Shown: positions 18,092-26,904 of the stretch, one piece after another | Numbering within the stretch: position 1 is the first letter of the stretch | How the letters are laid out: every line of letters starts with the position of its first letter | DNA from: Rhizobium aethiopicum | Lineage (GTDB): Bacteria; Pseudomonadota; Alphaproteobacteria; Rhizobiales; Rhizobiaceae | Direction of reading: 5' to 3' | Assembly (NCBI RefSeq): GCF_900094625.1 | Contig: NZ_FMAJ01000003.1 | Span: forward strand, 372,001 to 436,000 | DNA: 64,000 bases | Notes under the pieces: model-generated | The model's database searches: none | What the model saw: only the letters and a program-made list of their open reading frames with translations | What the model was told of the DNA's origin: nothing | Translations under genes and position numbers: made by a program

Positions 18092-19399
18092 TCAGATCAG
18101 GCCAACAATGGCAGGGGCCGGGCTCGGCTTGTTGTCAGCGATGCGGTAATGGGCGGCTAGGGCCGCAGCGGCTTTTTCCGCCGCCGCTTCGTCGGCAGCG
18201 TGAACGAGGGCGATCGGGTCGCCCGCATTGACCCTGGTGCCAAGCGGCAGGAGGCCGGAGAAGCCGACCAGGTGATCGATGCGATCTGCCGGGTGACGGC
18301 GGCCGCCGCCGAGATCGATGACGCTGATGCCGATACCGCGGGCGTCACAGGCGGCAAGCCAGCCGGACCGGTCGGCGGGGACGGTTATTTCGACAGGCGC
18401 TCTGGCGAGGTATTTCTCCGGATTTTCGACGAGATCGGCCGGTCCGCCTAGCATGGATACCATACGCCCGAAGATCTCGGCCGCCTGACCCGATGCTAGG
18501 GCTCGGCGCGCCATCCTATCGGCTTCATCAGAGGAAGCGGCAATGCGCGATTTCACCAGCATCTCGGCGGCAAAGGCAAAAACCACGGTCTCGAGGCGGG
18601 TGCCGGCCTTCCTGCCCGCTAGGAAATCCAGGCAGCTGCGCATCTCGACGGCATTGCCGGCGCAATCGGCGAGCGGCTCATTCATGTCGGTGATCAAGGC
18701 GGAGGTCTTCAGGCCTGCGCCGTTGGCCACGTCGACCAGAGACCGCGCCAGCATCTCCGCCTGGCTGCGGTCAGCCATGAAGGCGCCGCTGCCGACCTTG
18801 ACGTCGAGCACCAGCGTCTGAAGGCCGGCCGCAAGCTTCTTCGAAAGGATGGAGGCCGTGATCAAGGGAATGGAGTCGACGGTGGCGGTTACATCGCGCA
18901 CGGCATAAAGCCTGCCGTCGGCGGGCGCCAAGCTCCCGGTCTGGCCGATAATGGCGCATCCCGCCTCTTTCACCACCCTGTGGAACAGCTCCGCATCAGG
19001 AGTGATCCTATAGCCGGGAATGGATTCAAGCTTATCGAGCGTGCCGCCGGTATGGCCGAGGCCGCGCCCTGAGATCATCGGAACGGCGAGGCCGCAGGCG
19101 GCGGCGATCGGCGCCAACATCAGCGAGACATTGTCACCGATGCCGCCGGTCGAATGTTTGTCGGCGATCGGGCGGTCGATATCCGCCCATTGCAGCCTGT
19201 CGCCGGAATCGGCCATCGCCAGCGTCAGTGCGACGATTTCCTCGCGCGACATGCCTTTCAACCAGACGGCCATCGCGAAGGCGCCGATCTGGCCCTCGGA
19301 CAATCGACCGGCGGCGAGTGCCGCGATGAAGGAGCTGATATCGGCAGCGTCGAGCGCCTCGCCATCGCGTTTACGCCGGATGATCTCCTGCGGAATCAT
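18092..19399 (-). CDS. deoA: Thymidine phosphorylase
   Basis: Cleaves thymidine (and deoxyuridine) with phosphate to the base and deoxyribose 1-phosphate. 435 residues, normal length. Family motifs: the phosphate-binding KHSTGGIGDNVSL near residue 80-92, the signature GRGLGHTGGTLDKLESIPG near 113-131, and the Ser/Lys-rich region DVKVGSGAFM near 195-205. The product enters the DeoB/DeoC path encoded beside it. It is the last gene of the minus-strand salvage operon, one base after deoC. Confidence 0.95.
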   Translation of the reverse strand: MIPQEIIRRKRDGEALDAADISSFIAALAAGRLSEGQIGAFAMAVWLKGMSREEIVALTLAMADSGDRLQWADIDRPIADKHSTGGIGDNVSLMLAPIAAACGLAVPMISGRGLGHTGGTLDKLESIPGYRITPDAELFHRVVKEAGCAIIGQTGSLAPADGRLYAVRDVTATVDSIPLITASILSKKLAAGLQTLVLDVKVGSGAFMADRSQAEMLARSLVDVANGAGLKTSALITDMNEPLADCAGNAVEMRSCLDFLAGRKAGTRLETVVFAFAAEMLVKSRIAASSDEADRMARRALASGQAAEIFGRMVSMLGGPADLVENPEKYLARAPVEITVPADRSGWLAACDARGIGISVIDLGGGRRHPADRIDHLVGFSGLLPLGTRVNAGDPIALVHAADEAAAEKAAAALAAHYRIADNKPSPAPAIVGLI

Positions 19400-19400
19400 C

Positions 19401-20177
19401 TCAATAGCTCGACGCCGCAGCCGCTGCCGGCTGCGCTCCGCTCAGAACCGCCAGTATGTCGTCGAGCAGGCCGGAAGCGCCGAAGCGGAAGGTCGAGGGC
19501 ATGGCCCAGTCCGGCGCCATGATGGTTTCGGCAAGGCTGAGATACAGCGCCGCATCAGCCACCGAGCCGATGCCGCCGGCCGGTTTGAAGCCGACCTTGC
19601 GCCCACTTTGGCGAATGGCCCGGATCATGATGTCGGCGGCTTCGAGCGTCGCGTTGACAGCGACCTTGCCGGTCGAGGTCTTGATGAAATCGGCGCCGGC
19701 TTCGATGGCGAGTTCGGAGGCACGGCGGATCAATGCCGCATCCTTCAACTCGCCGGTCTCGATGATCACCTTCAGCAGGACGGGACCGGCACATTCGGCG
19801 CGCACCGCCTTGACCATGTCGGTCACGGCAGCCTCATTGCCTGACATGAACTTGCGGTAGGGGATGACGAGATCGATCTCATCGGCGCCATCGGCAATCG
19901 CTTCGCGGGTTTCGGCGGCGACGTCGGCCACTTCCATATCGCCTGCGGGGAAATTGACAACCGTTGCGATCCGCACCGCATGGCCGGCCCCGAGAATATT
20001 GCGGGCCCGGGCGACGAAGCGCGGCCAGATGCAGATCGCGGCGCTATTGCCGTAGGGCGTCTGCGCGCGGGCGCAGAGCGCGTCGATCTGCGCCTCGGTG
20101 CAATCGTCCTTCAAGTTGGTGAGGTCGAGAAGAGAAAGGGCGACCGCCGCCGTTTCCCGGTTGGAATGGCTATTCAT
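19401..20177 (-). CDS. deoC: Deoxyribose-phosphate aldolase
   Basis: Splits 2-deoxyribose 5-phosphate into acetaldehyde and glyceraldehyde 3-phosphate, the last step of deoxynucleoside catabolism. The ATG at 20177 (258 residues, similar to E. coli DeoC) follows GGAGGAAGCGAAA, which favours it over an in-frame codon at 20198. The Schiff-base lysine lies in DFIKTSTGK (Lys166), with the other active-site lysine (Lys171) in the same motif; VVNFPAGD is near 73-80. Its start overlaps the end of the purine nucleoside phosphorylase gene by 8 bases. Confidence 0.94.
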   Translation of the reverse strand: MNSHSNRETAAVALSLLDLTNLKDDCTEAQIDALCARAQTPYGNSAAICIWPRFVARARNILGAGHAVRIATVVNFPAGDMEVADVAAETREAIADGADEIDLVIPYRKFMSGNEAAVTDMVKAVRAECAGPVLLKVIIETGELKDAALIRRASELAIEAGADFIKTSTGKVAVNATLEAADIMIRAIRQSGRKVGFKPAGGIGSVADAALYLSLAETIMAPDWAMPSTFRFGASGLLDDILAVLSGAQPAAAAASSY

Positions 20178-20979
20178 TTTCGCTTCCTCCAGCCGCAATC
20201 ATGTCTTTCAATATGGCCGCGAGACGGGCCCCACCGACGGGCGCCATGTCCTTGGTTTCCTGATGGCTGAGTTCATTGTCGGTCATGCCTGCTCCATAGT
20301 TGGTGATTACGGAGGCGGCCGCAACCCTGAGGCCCAGCATTCTTGCGATGATCACCTCCGGCACCGTCGACATGCCGACGGCATCGGCGCCAAGAATACG
20401 CGCCATGCGGATTTCGGCCGGCGTTTCGAAGCTCGGGCCGGAGAACCACATATAGACGCCCTGCGCCAGCTCTATCTTGAGCTTCGCCGCCGCCTTCTGC
20501 ATCGCCGCGGCGAGGCCGGCGTCATAGGCGTTGGTCATCCCGACGAAGCGAAGATCGCTTTCCTCGCCGATCAGCGGGTTCATGCCGGAATAATTGATAT
20601 GATCGGTGATCTGCATAACCGAACCAGGGGGCATATCGTCGCGTAGCGATCCTGCCGAATTGGTCAGGACCAGCGCTTCGACGCCGAGCGCCTTCAAGAC
20701 CTCGATCGGCAGGCGCATGGCGCTGGCGTCGCCCCTCTCATAATAATGCACGCGGCCGGAGAGCATGATGACCGATTTTCCGCCGAGGCGGCCGGCAACG
20801 ACCTCGCCCGCATGGCCGGAGACGGCGCTGACGGGAAAGCCCGGCAGGTCGCGATAGGGGATACGGACGGCGCCTTCCAGATCACCGACGAGGGAACCAA
20901 GGCCGGAGCCGAGCACGATGCCGTGGCGCGGCTTGATCGCGCCGAGCAATGCGGCGAGCAGGTCGACCGTCGCCTTCAT
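20170..20979 (-). CDS. punA: Purine nucleoside phosphorylase (trimeric, PNP class)
   Basis: Phosphorolyses (deoxy)inosine and guanosine to the base and (deoxy)ribose 1-phosphate. 269 residues with the trimeric-PNP motifs: GSGLGSL at about 23-29, the segment with SGHAGEVVAGRLGG near 54, GRVHYYERGD near 75, TNSAGSLR near 108, and a long signature containing FSGPSFETPAEIRMARIL near 185-203. The Asn-Tyr-Gly-Ala segment near 235 ends the active site. It lies between cdd and deoC with overlaps on both sides, so it is translated as part of the deo operon. Confidence 0.93.
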   Translation of the reverse strand: MKATVDLLAALLGAIKPRHGIVLGSGLGSLVGDLEGAVRIPYRDLPGFPVSAVSGHAGEVVAGRLGGKSVIMLSGRVHYYERGDASAMRLPIEVLKALGVEALVLTNSAGSLRDDMPPGSVMQITDHINYSGMNPLIGEESDLRFVGMTNAYDAGLAAAMQKAAAKLKIELAQGVYMWFSGPSFETPAEIRMARILGADAVGMSTVPEVIIARMLGLRVAAASVITNYGAGMTDNELSHQETKDMAPVGGARLAAILKDMIAAGGSENE

Positions 20980-21365
20980 CCGAGTTCCGTCTCGAAGCTG
21001 AAGGGAAGGAGCTCTTCCATCGTCATCGTCTTCTTCACGCCGGCTTCGTCACAAAGATAGATCTTCGTATTCTTTGAGGCAAATTCGGAGATCTTCTGGC
21101 GGCAGCCGCCGCAGGGTGGGCAGAGCGGCAGCTTCTCGGCAATGACCGCCATTTCGACGATCTTCCTGGCTCCGCCCATGATCATGGCGCCGATCGCGGT
21201 CGGCTCGGCGCACCACCCTTGCGGAAAGGAAAGGTTTTCGATGTTGGCGCCGGTATAGACCTTGCCGTCTTCGGCGCGGATCGCCGCACCGACCGGGAAT
21301 TTCGAATAGGGCGCGTGCGCAAAGGCCATGGCGCCGCGGGCGGCTTCGAACAGGTCGTGGGACAT
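20976..21365 (-). CDS. cdd: Cytidine deaminase
   Basis: Zinc-dependent deaminase converting (deoxy)cytidine to (deoxy)uridine. The start at 21365 gives 129 residues, typical of the short tetrameric class; an in-frame codon 6 bases upstream adds only two residues. The zinc motifs are complete: CAEPTAIG near 53-60 (Cys and catalytic Glu) and CPPCGGCRQ near 88-96. SKFPVGAAI near 20-28 binds the nucleoside. It overlaps punA by 4 bases and follows the permease gene directly. Confidence 0.95.
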   Translation of the reverse strand: MSHDLFEAARGAMAFAHAPYSKFPVGAAIRAEDGKVYTGANIENLSFPQGWCAEPTAIGAMIMGGARKIVEMAVIAEKLPLCPPCGGCRQKISEFASKNTKIYLCDEAGVKKTMTMEELLPFSFETELG

Positions 21366-21367
21366 GA

Positions 21368-22339
21368 TCAACGTTCCTTCGTATAGGGCACACCGCCAGC
21401 CTTCGGCGGAATTGCGACACCGATGAAGCCGGCAAGCAGGATGCAGGTCAGCACATAGGGCAGCGCCTGGAAGACCTGGACCGGCACTTCACCGATCAGC
21501 GGCACCTGCTTGCCCTGCATGAAGTTCGCCAAAGCATCGAGGAAGCCGAAGAGCAGGCATGCGAACATGACCGGCACCGGCTTCCATTTGGCGAAGACGA
21601 GGGCGGCGAGTGCGATATAACCCTTACCGGCCGACATGTCCTTGATGAAGGCCGCGGACTGGGCGATGGCAAGATAGGTGCCTGAAAAGCCGCAGAGGAT
21701 GCCGGCGCACATGACGGCGCGATAGCGCAGCCAGGCGACGGAAATGCCTGCCGTATCGACCGCGCCCGGGTTCTCGCCGACAGCGCGCAGCCTGAGGCCA
21801 AAGCGCGTGCGGTACAGCACCCACCAGGAGAAGGGCACGGCGAGGAAAGCGAGATAGGTGAGGATATTGTTGCCTGAAATGACGTTGGCGTAGAGCGGTC
21901 CGAGGATCGGTATATCGCGGGCGGCGTCGGCGCCCGGCAGGATGATTGGCGCGAAGCGCGCATCCGGCGAGAGCTGCGGTGTGCGCCCGCCCTGGCCGAA
22001 CCAGGCCTGGCCAAGCACGATGGTAATGCCGGCGATAAAGAAGTTGATGGCGACGCCCGAGACGATCTGGTTGCCGCGATTGGTGATCGAGGCAAAGCCG
22101 TGCACCAGGCTGAGCGCCACCGAGCAGACGATACCGGCACCGAGGCCGAGCCAGGCCGAACCGGTGAGATAGGCGACACAGGCGGCGGCAAAGGCCGAGC
22201 CCAGCATCTTACCCTCAAGGCCGATATCGAAAACGCCGGCGCGCTCGGAAAACAGCCCGGCGAGCGCTGTAAAGATCAGCGGGATGGAGAGCCGTACCGT
22301 CGAGCTCAGGACGTTGATGAAGATGTCGTAATAATCCAT
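21368..22339 (-). CDS. BMP-type ABC importer, second permease
   Basis: Inner-membrane permease of the branched-chain/simple-sugar (BPD_transp_2) type, in the subgroup that works with Bmp-family nucleoside receptors. The start MDYYDIFIN at 22339 (323 residues) is chosen because it begins just before the first hydrophobic segment and is 10 bp after the previous gene; an upstream frame extension is hydrophilic and overlaps that gene. About eight hydrophobic segments are seen, with the family segment ERAGVFDIGLEGKML near 35-50. Gene order (receptor, ATPase, two permeases, salvage enzymes) points to nucleoside uptake. Confidence 0.9.
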   Translation of the reverse strand: MDYYDIFINVLSSTVRLSIPLIFTALAGLFSERAGVFDIGLEGKMLGSAFAAACVAYLTGSAWLGLGAGIVCSVALSLVHGFASITNRGNQIVSGVAINFFIAGITIVLGQAWFGQGGRTPQLSPDARFAPIILPGADAARDIPILGPLYANVISGNNILTYLAFLAVPFSWWVLYRTRFGLRLRAVGENPGAVDTAGISVAWLRYRAVMCAGILCGFSGTYLAIAQSAAFIKDMSAGKGYIALAALVFAKWKPVPVMFACLLFGFLDALANFMQGKQVPLIGEVPVQVFQALPYVLTCILLAGFIGVAIPPKAGGVPYTKER

Positions 22340-22349
22340 CGTCCGCTCC

Positions 22350-23453
22350 TCAGGCCCGCACGAACTGTTGATAGAGGTGCACCATCGCCGGCCGGAACAT
22401 ATATTCCAGCGCACCCGCGAACAGGATGACCAGACCTTGGATGACGAGGATCATTTCCCGGGTGATGTTCGGCATTTCGAAGGAGATCCAGTCGCCGCCC
22501 TGATAGAGAGTGCCGAAAAGGATTGCGGCGAAAATGATGCCGAGCGGATGGTTGCGGCCCATCAGCGATACGGCGATGCCGACGAAGCCTGCGCCGCCGA
22601 CGAACTCCACCTGCAGACGAGCGGAAGAGCCCATGACCGGATTGAGCGCCATCATCCCGGCGAGGGCGCCGGACAGCAGCATGGCGATGATGACGATGCG
22701 GGCATAGGGAATTCCGGCATAGTCGGCGGCCGTCGAGCTTACGCCGAGTGTGCGCATCTCGAAGCCGAGCTTGGTGCGCCAGATCAGGATCCAGACAAAC
22801 CAGGCGGCAAGGAGGGCGATGATGAAGGAAACGTTGAACGGCGCAGCGCCCAATTTACTGCCGAAGATATCCATGACCCAACCGAGCTTGGGAAGCTGCC
22901 CGCCTTCGAGGAAGGTGCGGGTTTCCGGCGCCATCTTGCCCGGCACGATCAGCACGTGCACCAGCAGATAGACCATGAGGGCGGCTGCGATGTAGTTGAA
23001 CATGATCGTCGTGATGACGATGTGGCTGCCGCGCTTGGCCTGCAGGAAAGCGGGAATGAAGGCCCAGGCGGCGCCGAAGATTCCGGCTCCGACAATGGCG
23101 ACCGGCATCGTCACATACCAGGGCACATAATGATCTAAAGCCAGCGCTGCCAGCGCGCAGCCGAGGCCACCAATATAGGCTTGACCTTCCGAGCCGATGT
23201 TGAAGAGACCGGCATGGATGGCAACCGCGACCGAAAGGCCGGTGAAGATGAAGCTCGTCGCGTAGTAGAGCGTGAAACCGACGCCTTCGCCGCTGCCGAA
23301 GGCGCCCTCGATCAGCAAGGAGAGAGCAGCCAGCGGGCTCTCGCCGATCAGCCAGACGACGAAGCCGGAGATCAGAAAAGCGACCACGAGATTCAAAAGC
23401 GGGATCAGGCCGTAGTTGATCCAGTTGGGTAGCGGAACGGAAGCAGTGCTCAT
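22350..23453 (-). CDS. BMP-type ABC importer, first permease
   Basis: Inner-membrane permease of 367 residues pairing with the following gene. The start MSTASVPLPNW at 23453 is preferred; the ORF opens 18 bases further upstream. There is a first helix near 18-40, a characteristic segment HAGLFNIGSEGQAYIGGLG near 80-98, and about nine further helices. It sits 7 bp after the ATPase gene. Together with the homologous second permease it should form a heterodimeric channel for nucleosides. Confidence 0.9.
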   Translation of the reverse strand: MSTASVPLPNWINYGLIPLLNLVVAFLISGFVVWLIGESPLAALSLLIEGAFGSGEGVGFTLYYATSFIFTGLSVAVAIHAGLFNIGSEGQAYIGGLGCALAALALDHYVPWYVTMPVAIVGAGIFGAAWAFIPAFLQAKRGSHIVITTIMFNYIAAALMVYLLVHVLIVPGKMAPETRTFLEGGQLPKLGWVMDIFGSKLGAAPFNVSFIIALLAAWFVWILIWRTKLGFEMRTLGVSSTAADYAGIPYARIVIIAMLLSGALAGMMALNPVMGSSARLQVEFVGGAGFVGIAVSLMGRNHPLGIIFAAILFGTLYQGGDWISFEMPNITREMILVIQGLVILFAGALEYMFRPAMVHLYQQFVRA

Positions 23454-23460
23454 AAAGGCC

Positions 23461-24984
23461 TCACGCGGCAATGCCGGCCATCATCAGGCCGAGGGTCTGT
23501 TCACCGGCATCGGGCGTCTTCTCGCCGACGACGTGGCCGGCGAACATGACAAGGATACGGTCTGAAAGGGCGCGGATTTCATCGAGTTCGACGGAGACGA
23601 GCAGGATCGCCTTGCCCGCGTCGCGCATTTCGATGATCCGGCGGTGAATGAATTCGATGGCGCCGATATCGACGCCGCGGGTCGGCTGACCGATGATCAG
23701 CATCTTCGGATCGCGTTCGATCTCGCGGGCGACGACGATCTTCTGCTGGTTGCCGCCGGAGAAATTCGCCGTCTTCAGCCGCGGATTCGGCGGGCGGATG
23801 TCGTATTTTTCAATCTTCTCCATCGCATCCTTGCGGATCGCTTCGAGATCGAGCAGCGGGCCTTTGCTGTAGCCCGGGCGGCGGTGATAACCGAGGACCG
23901 AGTTTTCATATGCCTCGAATTTCAGCACCAGCCCCATGTGGTGGCGGTCCTCGGGAATATGGGCAAGGCCCAGATCGCGCAGCCGGGCGGGATCGGCCTT
24001 GTCGATCGTCTGGCCGTCGAGAAGAATCTCACCGGAGGTTGGCTTGCGGATGCCGGCAATCGCCTCCAGCAATTCGGACTGGCCGTTGCCGGCAACACCG
24101 GCAATACCGACGATCTCGCCGGCGCGCACGTCGAAGGAGACGTTGTCGACCATGGTGACACCGCGATTGTCCTTGACTGTGAGATTGCGGACGGAGAGCA
24201 CGGCGGCGCCCGGATTGCCCTCCCCCTTCTGAACGCGCAGCAGCACGCGGCGGCCGACCATCAGTTCGGCAAGCTCTTCCACCGTCGTTTCCGCCGTCTT
24301 GCGGGTCGCGACCATTTCGCCCCGGCGCATGACCGAGACCGTGTCGGTGATCGCCATGATCTCGCGCAGCTTATGGGTGATGAGAATGATCGTCTTGCCC
24401 TGGTCGCGCAGCACCTTGAGGATGCGGAAAAGATGATCGGCCTCGGCCGGCGTCAGCACGCCCGTGGGTTCGTCCAGGATCAGGATTTCGGCGCCGCGAT
24501 ACATGGCTTTGAGGATTTCGACGCGCTGCTGCAAGCCGACCGGAAGCTCTTCGATCAGCGCATCCGGATCTACCTCAAGGCCGTATTCCGTTTCCAGCCG
24601 CTTCAGCTCGGCGCGGGCCGATGCGACGCCTCTGGCCAGCAGCGTGCCGCCTTCGGCGCCGAGCATGATATTCTCGAGCACCGTAAAATTATCGACCAGC
24701 ATGAAATGCTGGTGCACCATGCCGATGCCGGCTGCGATCGCCGCCTGGCTGTCACGGATGGTGACCGGATTGCCGTTGACGCGGATCTCGCCGCTATCGG
24801 CGTGGTAGAAACCATAGATGATCGACATCAGCGTCGATTTGCCGGCGCCGTTTTCACCGATGATGCCGTGGATCGTCCCCTTGGCAACGGTGAGGTTGAT
24901 GTCCTTATTGGCGTGGACGGCACCGAATTTCTTATCGATGCCGACAAGCTCGATAGCGGGCTTATCTGTCACTGCAGGCTCCAA
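23461..24984 (-). CDS. BMP-type ABC importer, double ATP-binding protein
   Basis: Cytoplasmic ATPase with two fused nucleotide-binding domains (507 residues), as in sugar and nucleoside importers of this class. The first domain has Walker A GENGAGKST near 41-49 and Walker B LILDEPTGVL near 165-174. The second has a degenerate P-loop region GVAGNGQSELLEA near 293-305, a signature SGGNQQK near 412 and a segment LIIGQPTRGVD in place of a standard Walker B. As in related proteins, the second site is probably less active. A terminator-like hairpin lies between it and the receptor gene. Confidence 0.93.
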   Translation of the reverse strand: MEPAVTDKPAIELVGIDKKFGAVHANKDINLTVAKGTIHGIIGENGAGKSTLMSIIYGFYHADSGEIRVNGNPVTIRDSQAAIAAGIGMVHQHFMLVDNFTVLENIMLGAEGGTLLARGVASARAELKRLETEYGLEVDPDALIEELPVGLQQRVEILKAMYRGAEILILDEPTGVLTPAEADHLFRILKVLRDQGKTIILITHKLREIMAITDTVSVMRRGEMVATRKTAETTVEELAELMVGRRVLLRVQKGEGNPGAAVLSVRNLTVKDNRGVTMVDNVSFDVRAGEIVGIAGVAGNGQSELLEAIAGIRKPTSGEILLDGQTIDKADPARLRDLGLAHIPEDRHHMGLVLKFEAYENSVLGYHRRPGYSKGPLLDLEAIRKDAMEKIEKYDIRPPNPRLKTANFSGGNQQKIVVAREIERDPKMLIIGQPTRGVDIGAIEFIHRRIIEMRDAGKAILLVSVELDEIRALSDRILVMFAGHVVGEKTPDAGEQTLGLMMAGIAA

Positions 24985-24993
24985 ATAAGAAAA

Positions 24994-25028
24994 GGGCGTA
25001 TGGCGAAAATCCCCTCCGCCATACGCCC
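24994..25028 (-). terminator. Attenuator hairpin between BMP receptor and ATPase genes
   Basis: A perfect 12-bp stem (GGGCGTATGGCG at 24994-25005, CGCCATACGCCC at 25017-25028) with an 11-nt loop. On the minus strand it is followed by TTTTCTTATTT, which makes a good intrinsic terminator. It lies 32 bp after the receptor stop and before the ATPase start. Partial termination here would give more receptor than transporter core. Confidence 0.75.
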
Positions 25029-25060
25029 GATCTCAATCGTCGATTACATCAGGGCGCGGA

Positions 25061-26053
25061 TCACTTCGGGCAGGAATTGTCCGAGGTATAATCGTGAACC
25101 TTGACGGTTCCGGCAATGATATCGGCCTTGGCCTTGTCGACAGCTGCCTGCATCTCCGGGGTGATCAGCGACTTGTTGTTGTCGTCGATCGCGGCGCCAA
25201 CACCGTCTTCCTTGACGCCGAGCGCCTGGACGCCGCCGGTGAACTTGTCGTTCTTGGTGTCGCTATAGGCGTTGTAGACGGCGAGGTCGACGCGCTTGAC
25301 CATCGAGGTCAGGACAGAGCCCGGATGCAGATGGTTCTGGTTGGAGTCGACGCCGATCGACAGCTTCTTGTTGTCGGCGGCGGTCTGCAGCACGCCGAGG
25401 CCGGTGGCGCCGGCTGCCGCGTAGATGACATCCGCACCCTGGTCGATCTGATTCTTGGTGAGCTCGCCGCCGCGAACAGGGTCATTCCAGGCCGCACCGG
25501 TGGTGCCGGTCATGTTCTGGAAAACCTGGATATCGGCCTTGGCGGCGCGGGCGCCCTGCTCATAGCCGCATTCGAATTTGCGGATCAGCGGAATATCCAT
25601 ACCGCCGACGAAGCCGACCTTACCGGTCTTGGATGCCATGCCGGCGAGAATCCCGACGAGGTAGGAGCCTTCTTCTTCCTTGTAGACGACCGAGCGAACG
25701 TTCGGTTTGTCGACGACGGAGTCGACGATGATGAACTTGGTGTCGGGGAATTCGGCTGCGACCTTCTCGATGGCCGACGTCCAGGCGAAGGAAACGGCGA
25801 CGACCGGATTGAACCCGCGGCTTGCGAAGTTGCGGATGGCCTGTTCGCCCTGCGTGTCTCCCGTCGGCTCGAAGTCGCGATAGGCGATGCCGGTTTCGGC
25901 CTTGAACTTCTCGGCGCCGTTATAGGCCGCTTCGTTGAAAGACTTATCGAACTTCCCGCCGGTGCCGTAAACCAGCGCCGGCTTGACATCGGCGGCCAGC
26001 GCCGTCGTCGACATGGCAGCCACGGCAAGAAGAGTGAGAAGGGATTTTTTCAT
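25061..26053 (-). CDS. BMP-family ABC importer substrate-binding protein
   Basis: Periplasmic receptor of the Bmp/PnrA family, 330 residues, which by family binds purine or other nucleosides. A classical signal peptide (MKKSLLTLLAVAAMSTTALAA) without a lipobox cysteine shows it is a free periplasmic protein. The mature part begins with LVYGTGGKFDKSFNEAAY, containing the conserved DKSFN that contacts the ribose in PnrA. GSYLVGILAG near 130 and VGFVGGMDIPLI near 148 are also typical. It is the first gene of the importer and salvage operon, preceded by a long structured leader. Confidence 0.93.
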   Translation of the reverse strand: MKKSLLTLLAVAAMSTTALAADVKPALVYGTGGKFDKSFNEAAYNGAEKFKAETGIAYRDFEPTGDTQGEQAIRNFASRGFNPVVAVSFAWTSAIEKVAAEFPDTKFIIVDSVVDKPNVRSVVYKEEEGSYLVGILAGMASKTGKVGFVGGMDIPLIRKFECGYEQGARAAKADIQVFQNMTGTTGAAWNDPVRGGELTKNQIDQGADVIYAAAGATGLGVLQTAADNKKLSIGVDSNQNHLHPGSVLTSMVKRVDLAVYNAYSDTKNDKFTGGVQALGVKEDGVGAAIDDNNKSLITPEMQAAVDKAKADIIAGTVKVHDYTSDNSCPK

Positions 26054-26360
26054 TGTGCAGCCCTGTTGTTTCTATTCGTTAGGGGTCCTCCCGCAAGCCC
26101 TTTTTGGGCATGTCTGCGGAACCACCGACCTCCCCCCGGAGGCCTGGCTGCGCGCATCCTTGCATGGCTCACGGAAAAATTCACCAGAAATTTTTCAAGC
26201 GGTAAAGATTTGCAGCGATTGCTTAAAATCAATTCTCTAGGGCTGTTTTTTGGACATTTCCCTATCGAGGTGCAGATTTTCGCGCCAATGCCTCGGCGGA
26301 CGCCGAGACCGGGGCTGCGCACCAGTCTTGGCCGGATCGTAGCGGCTCAAACAGGATTTG
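26054..26360 (-). promoter_or_regulatory. Long leader and promoter region of the BMP importer operon
   Basis: 307 bp without a gene. Near the receptor start it holds two clear hairpins (26091-26119: CCGCA/TGCGG with inner GCCC/GGGC; 26127-26144: GACCTCC/GGAGGCC around a 4-nt loop). Further upstream is an AT-rich perfect inverted repeat (GAAAAATT/AATTTTTC, 26174-26196). Beyond that is a T/A-rich block (26197-26280) that probably holds the promoter. It could be a structured 5' UTR with an operator. I cannot assign it to a known riboswitch class. Confidence 0.5.
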
Positions 26361-26678
26361 CTATGCGATGAAGCGACCGGACACCTGCGGCTTCTTGTAC
26401 CCGATCATCCAGAGAAGCAGCGAGATCACCAGAAAAACCGCAAAGGCTGGCTGGAGCATCAGCCACTGAAAGATGAAGGCGTAGAAGCGCGGGTGGATAT
26501 AGTAGGAAAGCGCCGACTGCAGCGAGGTCAACGTGTCCGGGCTGACATCCTGCCAGGCAGACGACATCGGCGTCATCACGACAGCGGAGGCGGCAACCGA
26601 CTGGATCGAATCGATGGTCCCGGCAATAACGGCCGCCGCAAGCGCGACAAGACTCGCCAGACGCAACAGGAAACGCAT
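26361..26678 (-). CDS. Small membrane protein, function unknown
   Basis: 105-residue protein with an N-terminal hydrophobic segment (about 3-22) and a second, longer one near the C-terminus (about 68-92), followed by a positively charged tail (GYKKPQVSGRF). The middle part (about 25-65) is polar and probably extracytoplasmic. The ATG at 26678 has a strong GGAGG 5 bases upstream, which supports translation and decides the start over a TTG just before it. I do not recognise a characterised family. It lies upstream of the BMP operon on the same strand. Confidence 0.7.
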   Translation of the reverse strand: MRFLLRLASLVALAAAVIAGTIDSIQSVAASAVVMTPMSSAWQDVSPDTLTSLQSALSYYIHPRFYAFIFQWLMLQPAFAVFLVISLLLWMIGYKKPQVSGRFIA

Positions 26679-26904
26679 CAAACCCTCCGACGCTTCGATA
26701 TGCCGGATAATTCCGGCGAGCCCGCGCCATTCTCCACCTGAGAATTACATAGTTATCGATGAGGTGAAGCACAATGGGATGGGCCGAGGGGAGTTTTATC
26801 GGAAGAAGTCAAAAAACTGTTAGATTTGGGTTGATCGGCAAAAATTCATCGGTATATATCGCGCCGTTCCGACGATTTGCTCCTCTCCGGGCGCGAACGC
26901 CAAA

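Noticed and set aside
26091-26144. Known purine riboswitch before the BMP receptor
   Set aside because: The hairpins are real, but I could not find the three-way junction and conserved loop bases of the guanine/adenine class, nor confidently those of other purine classes. I report only a structured leader.
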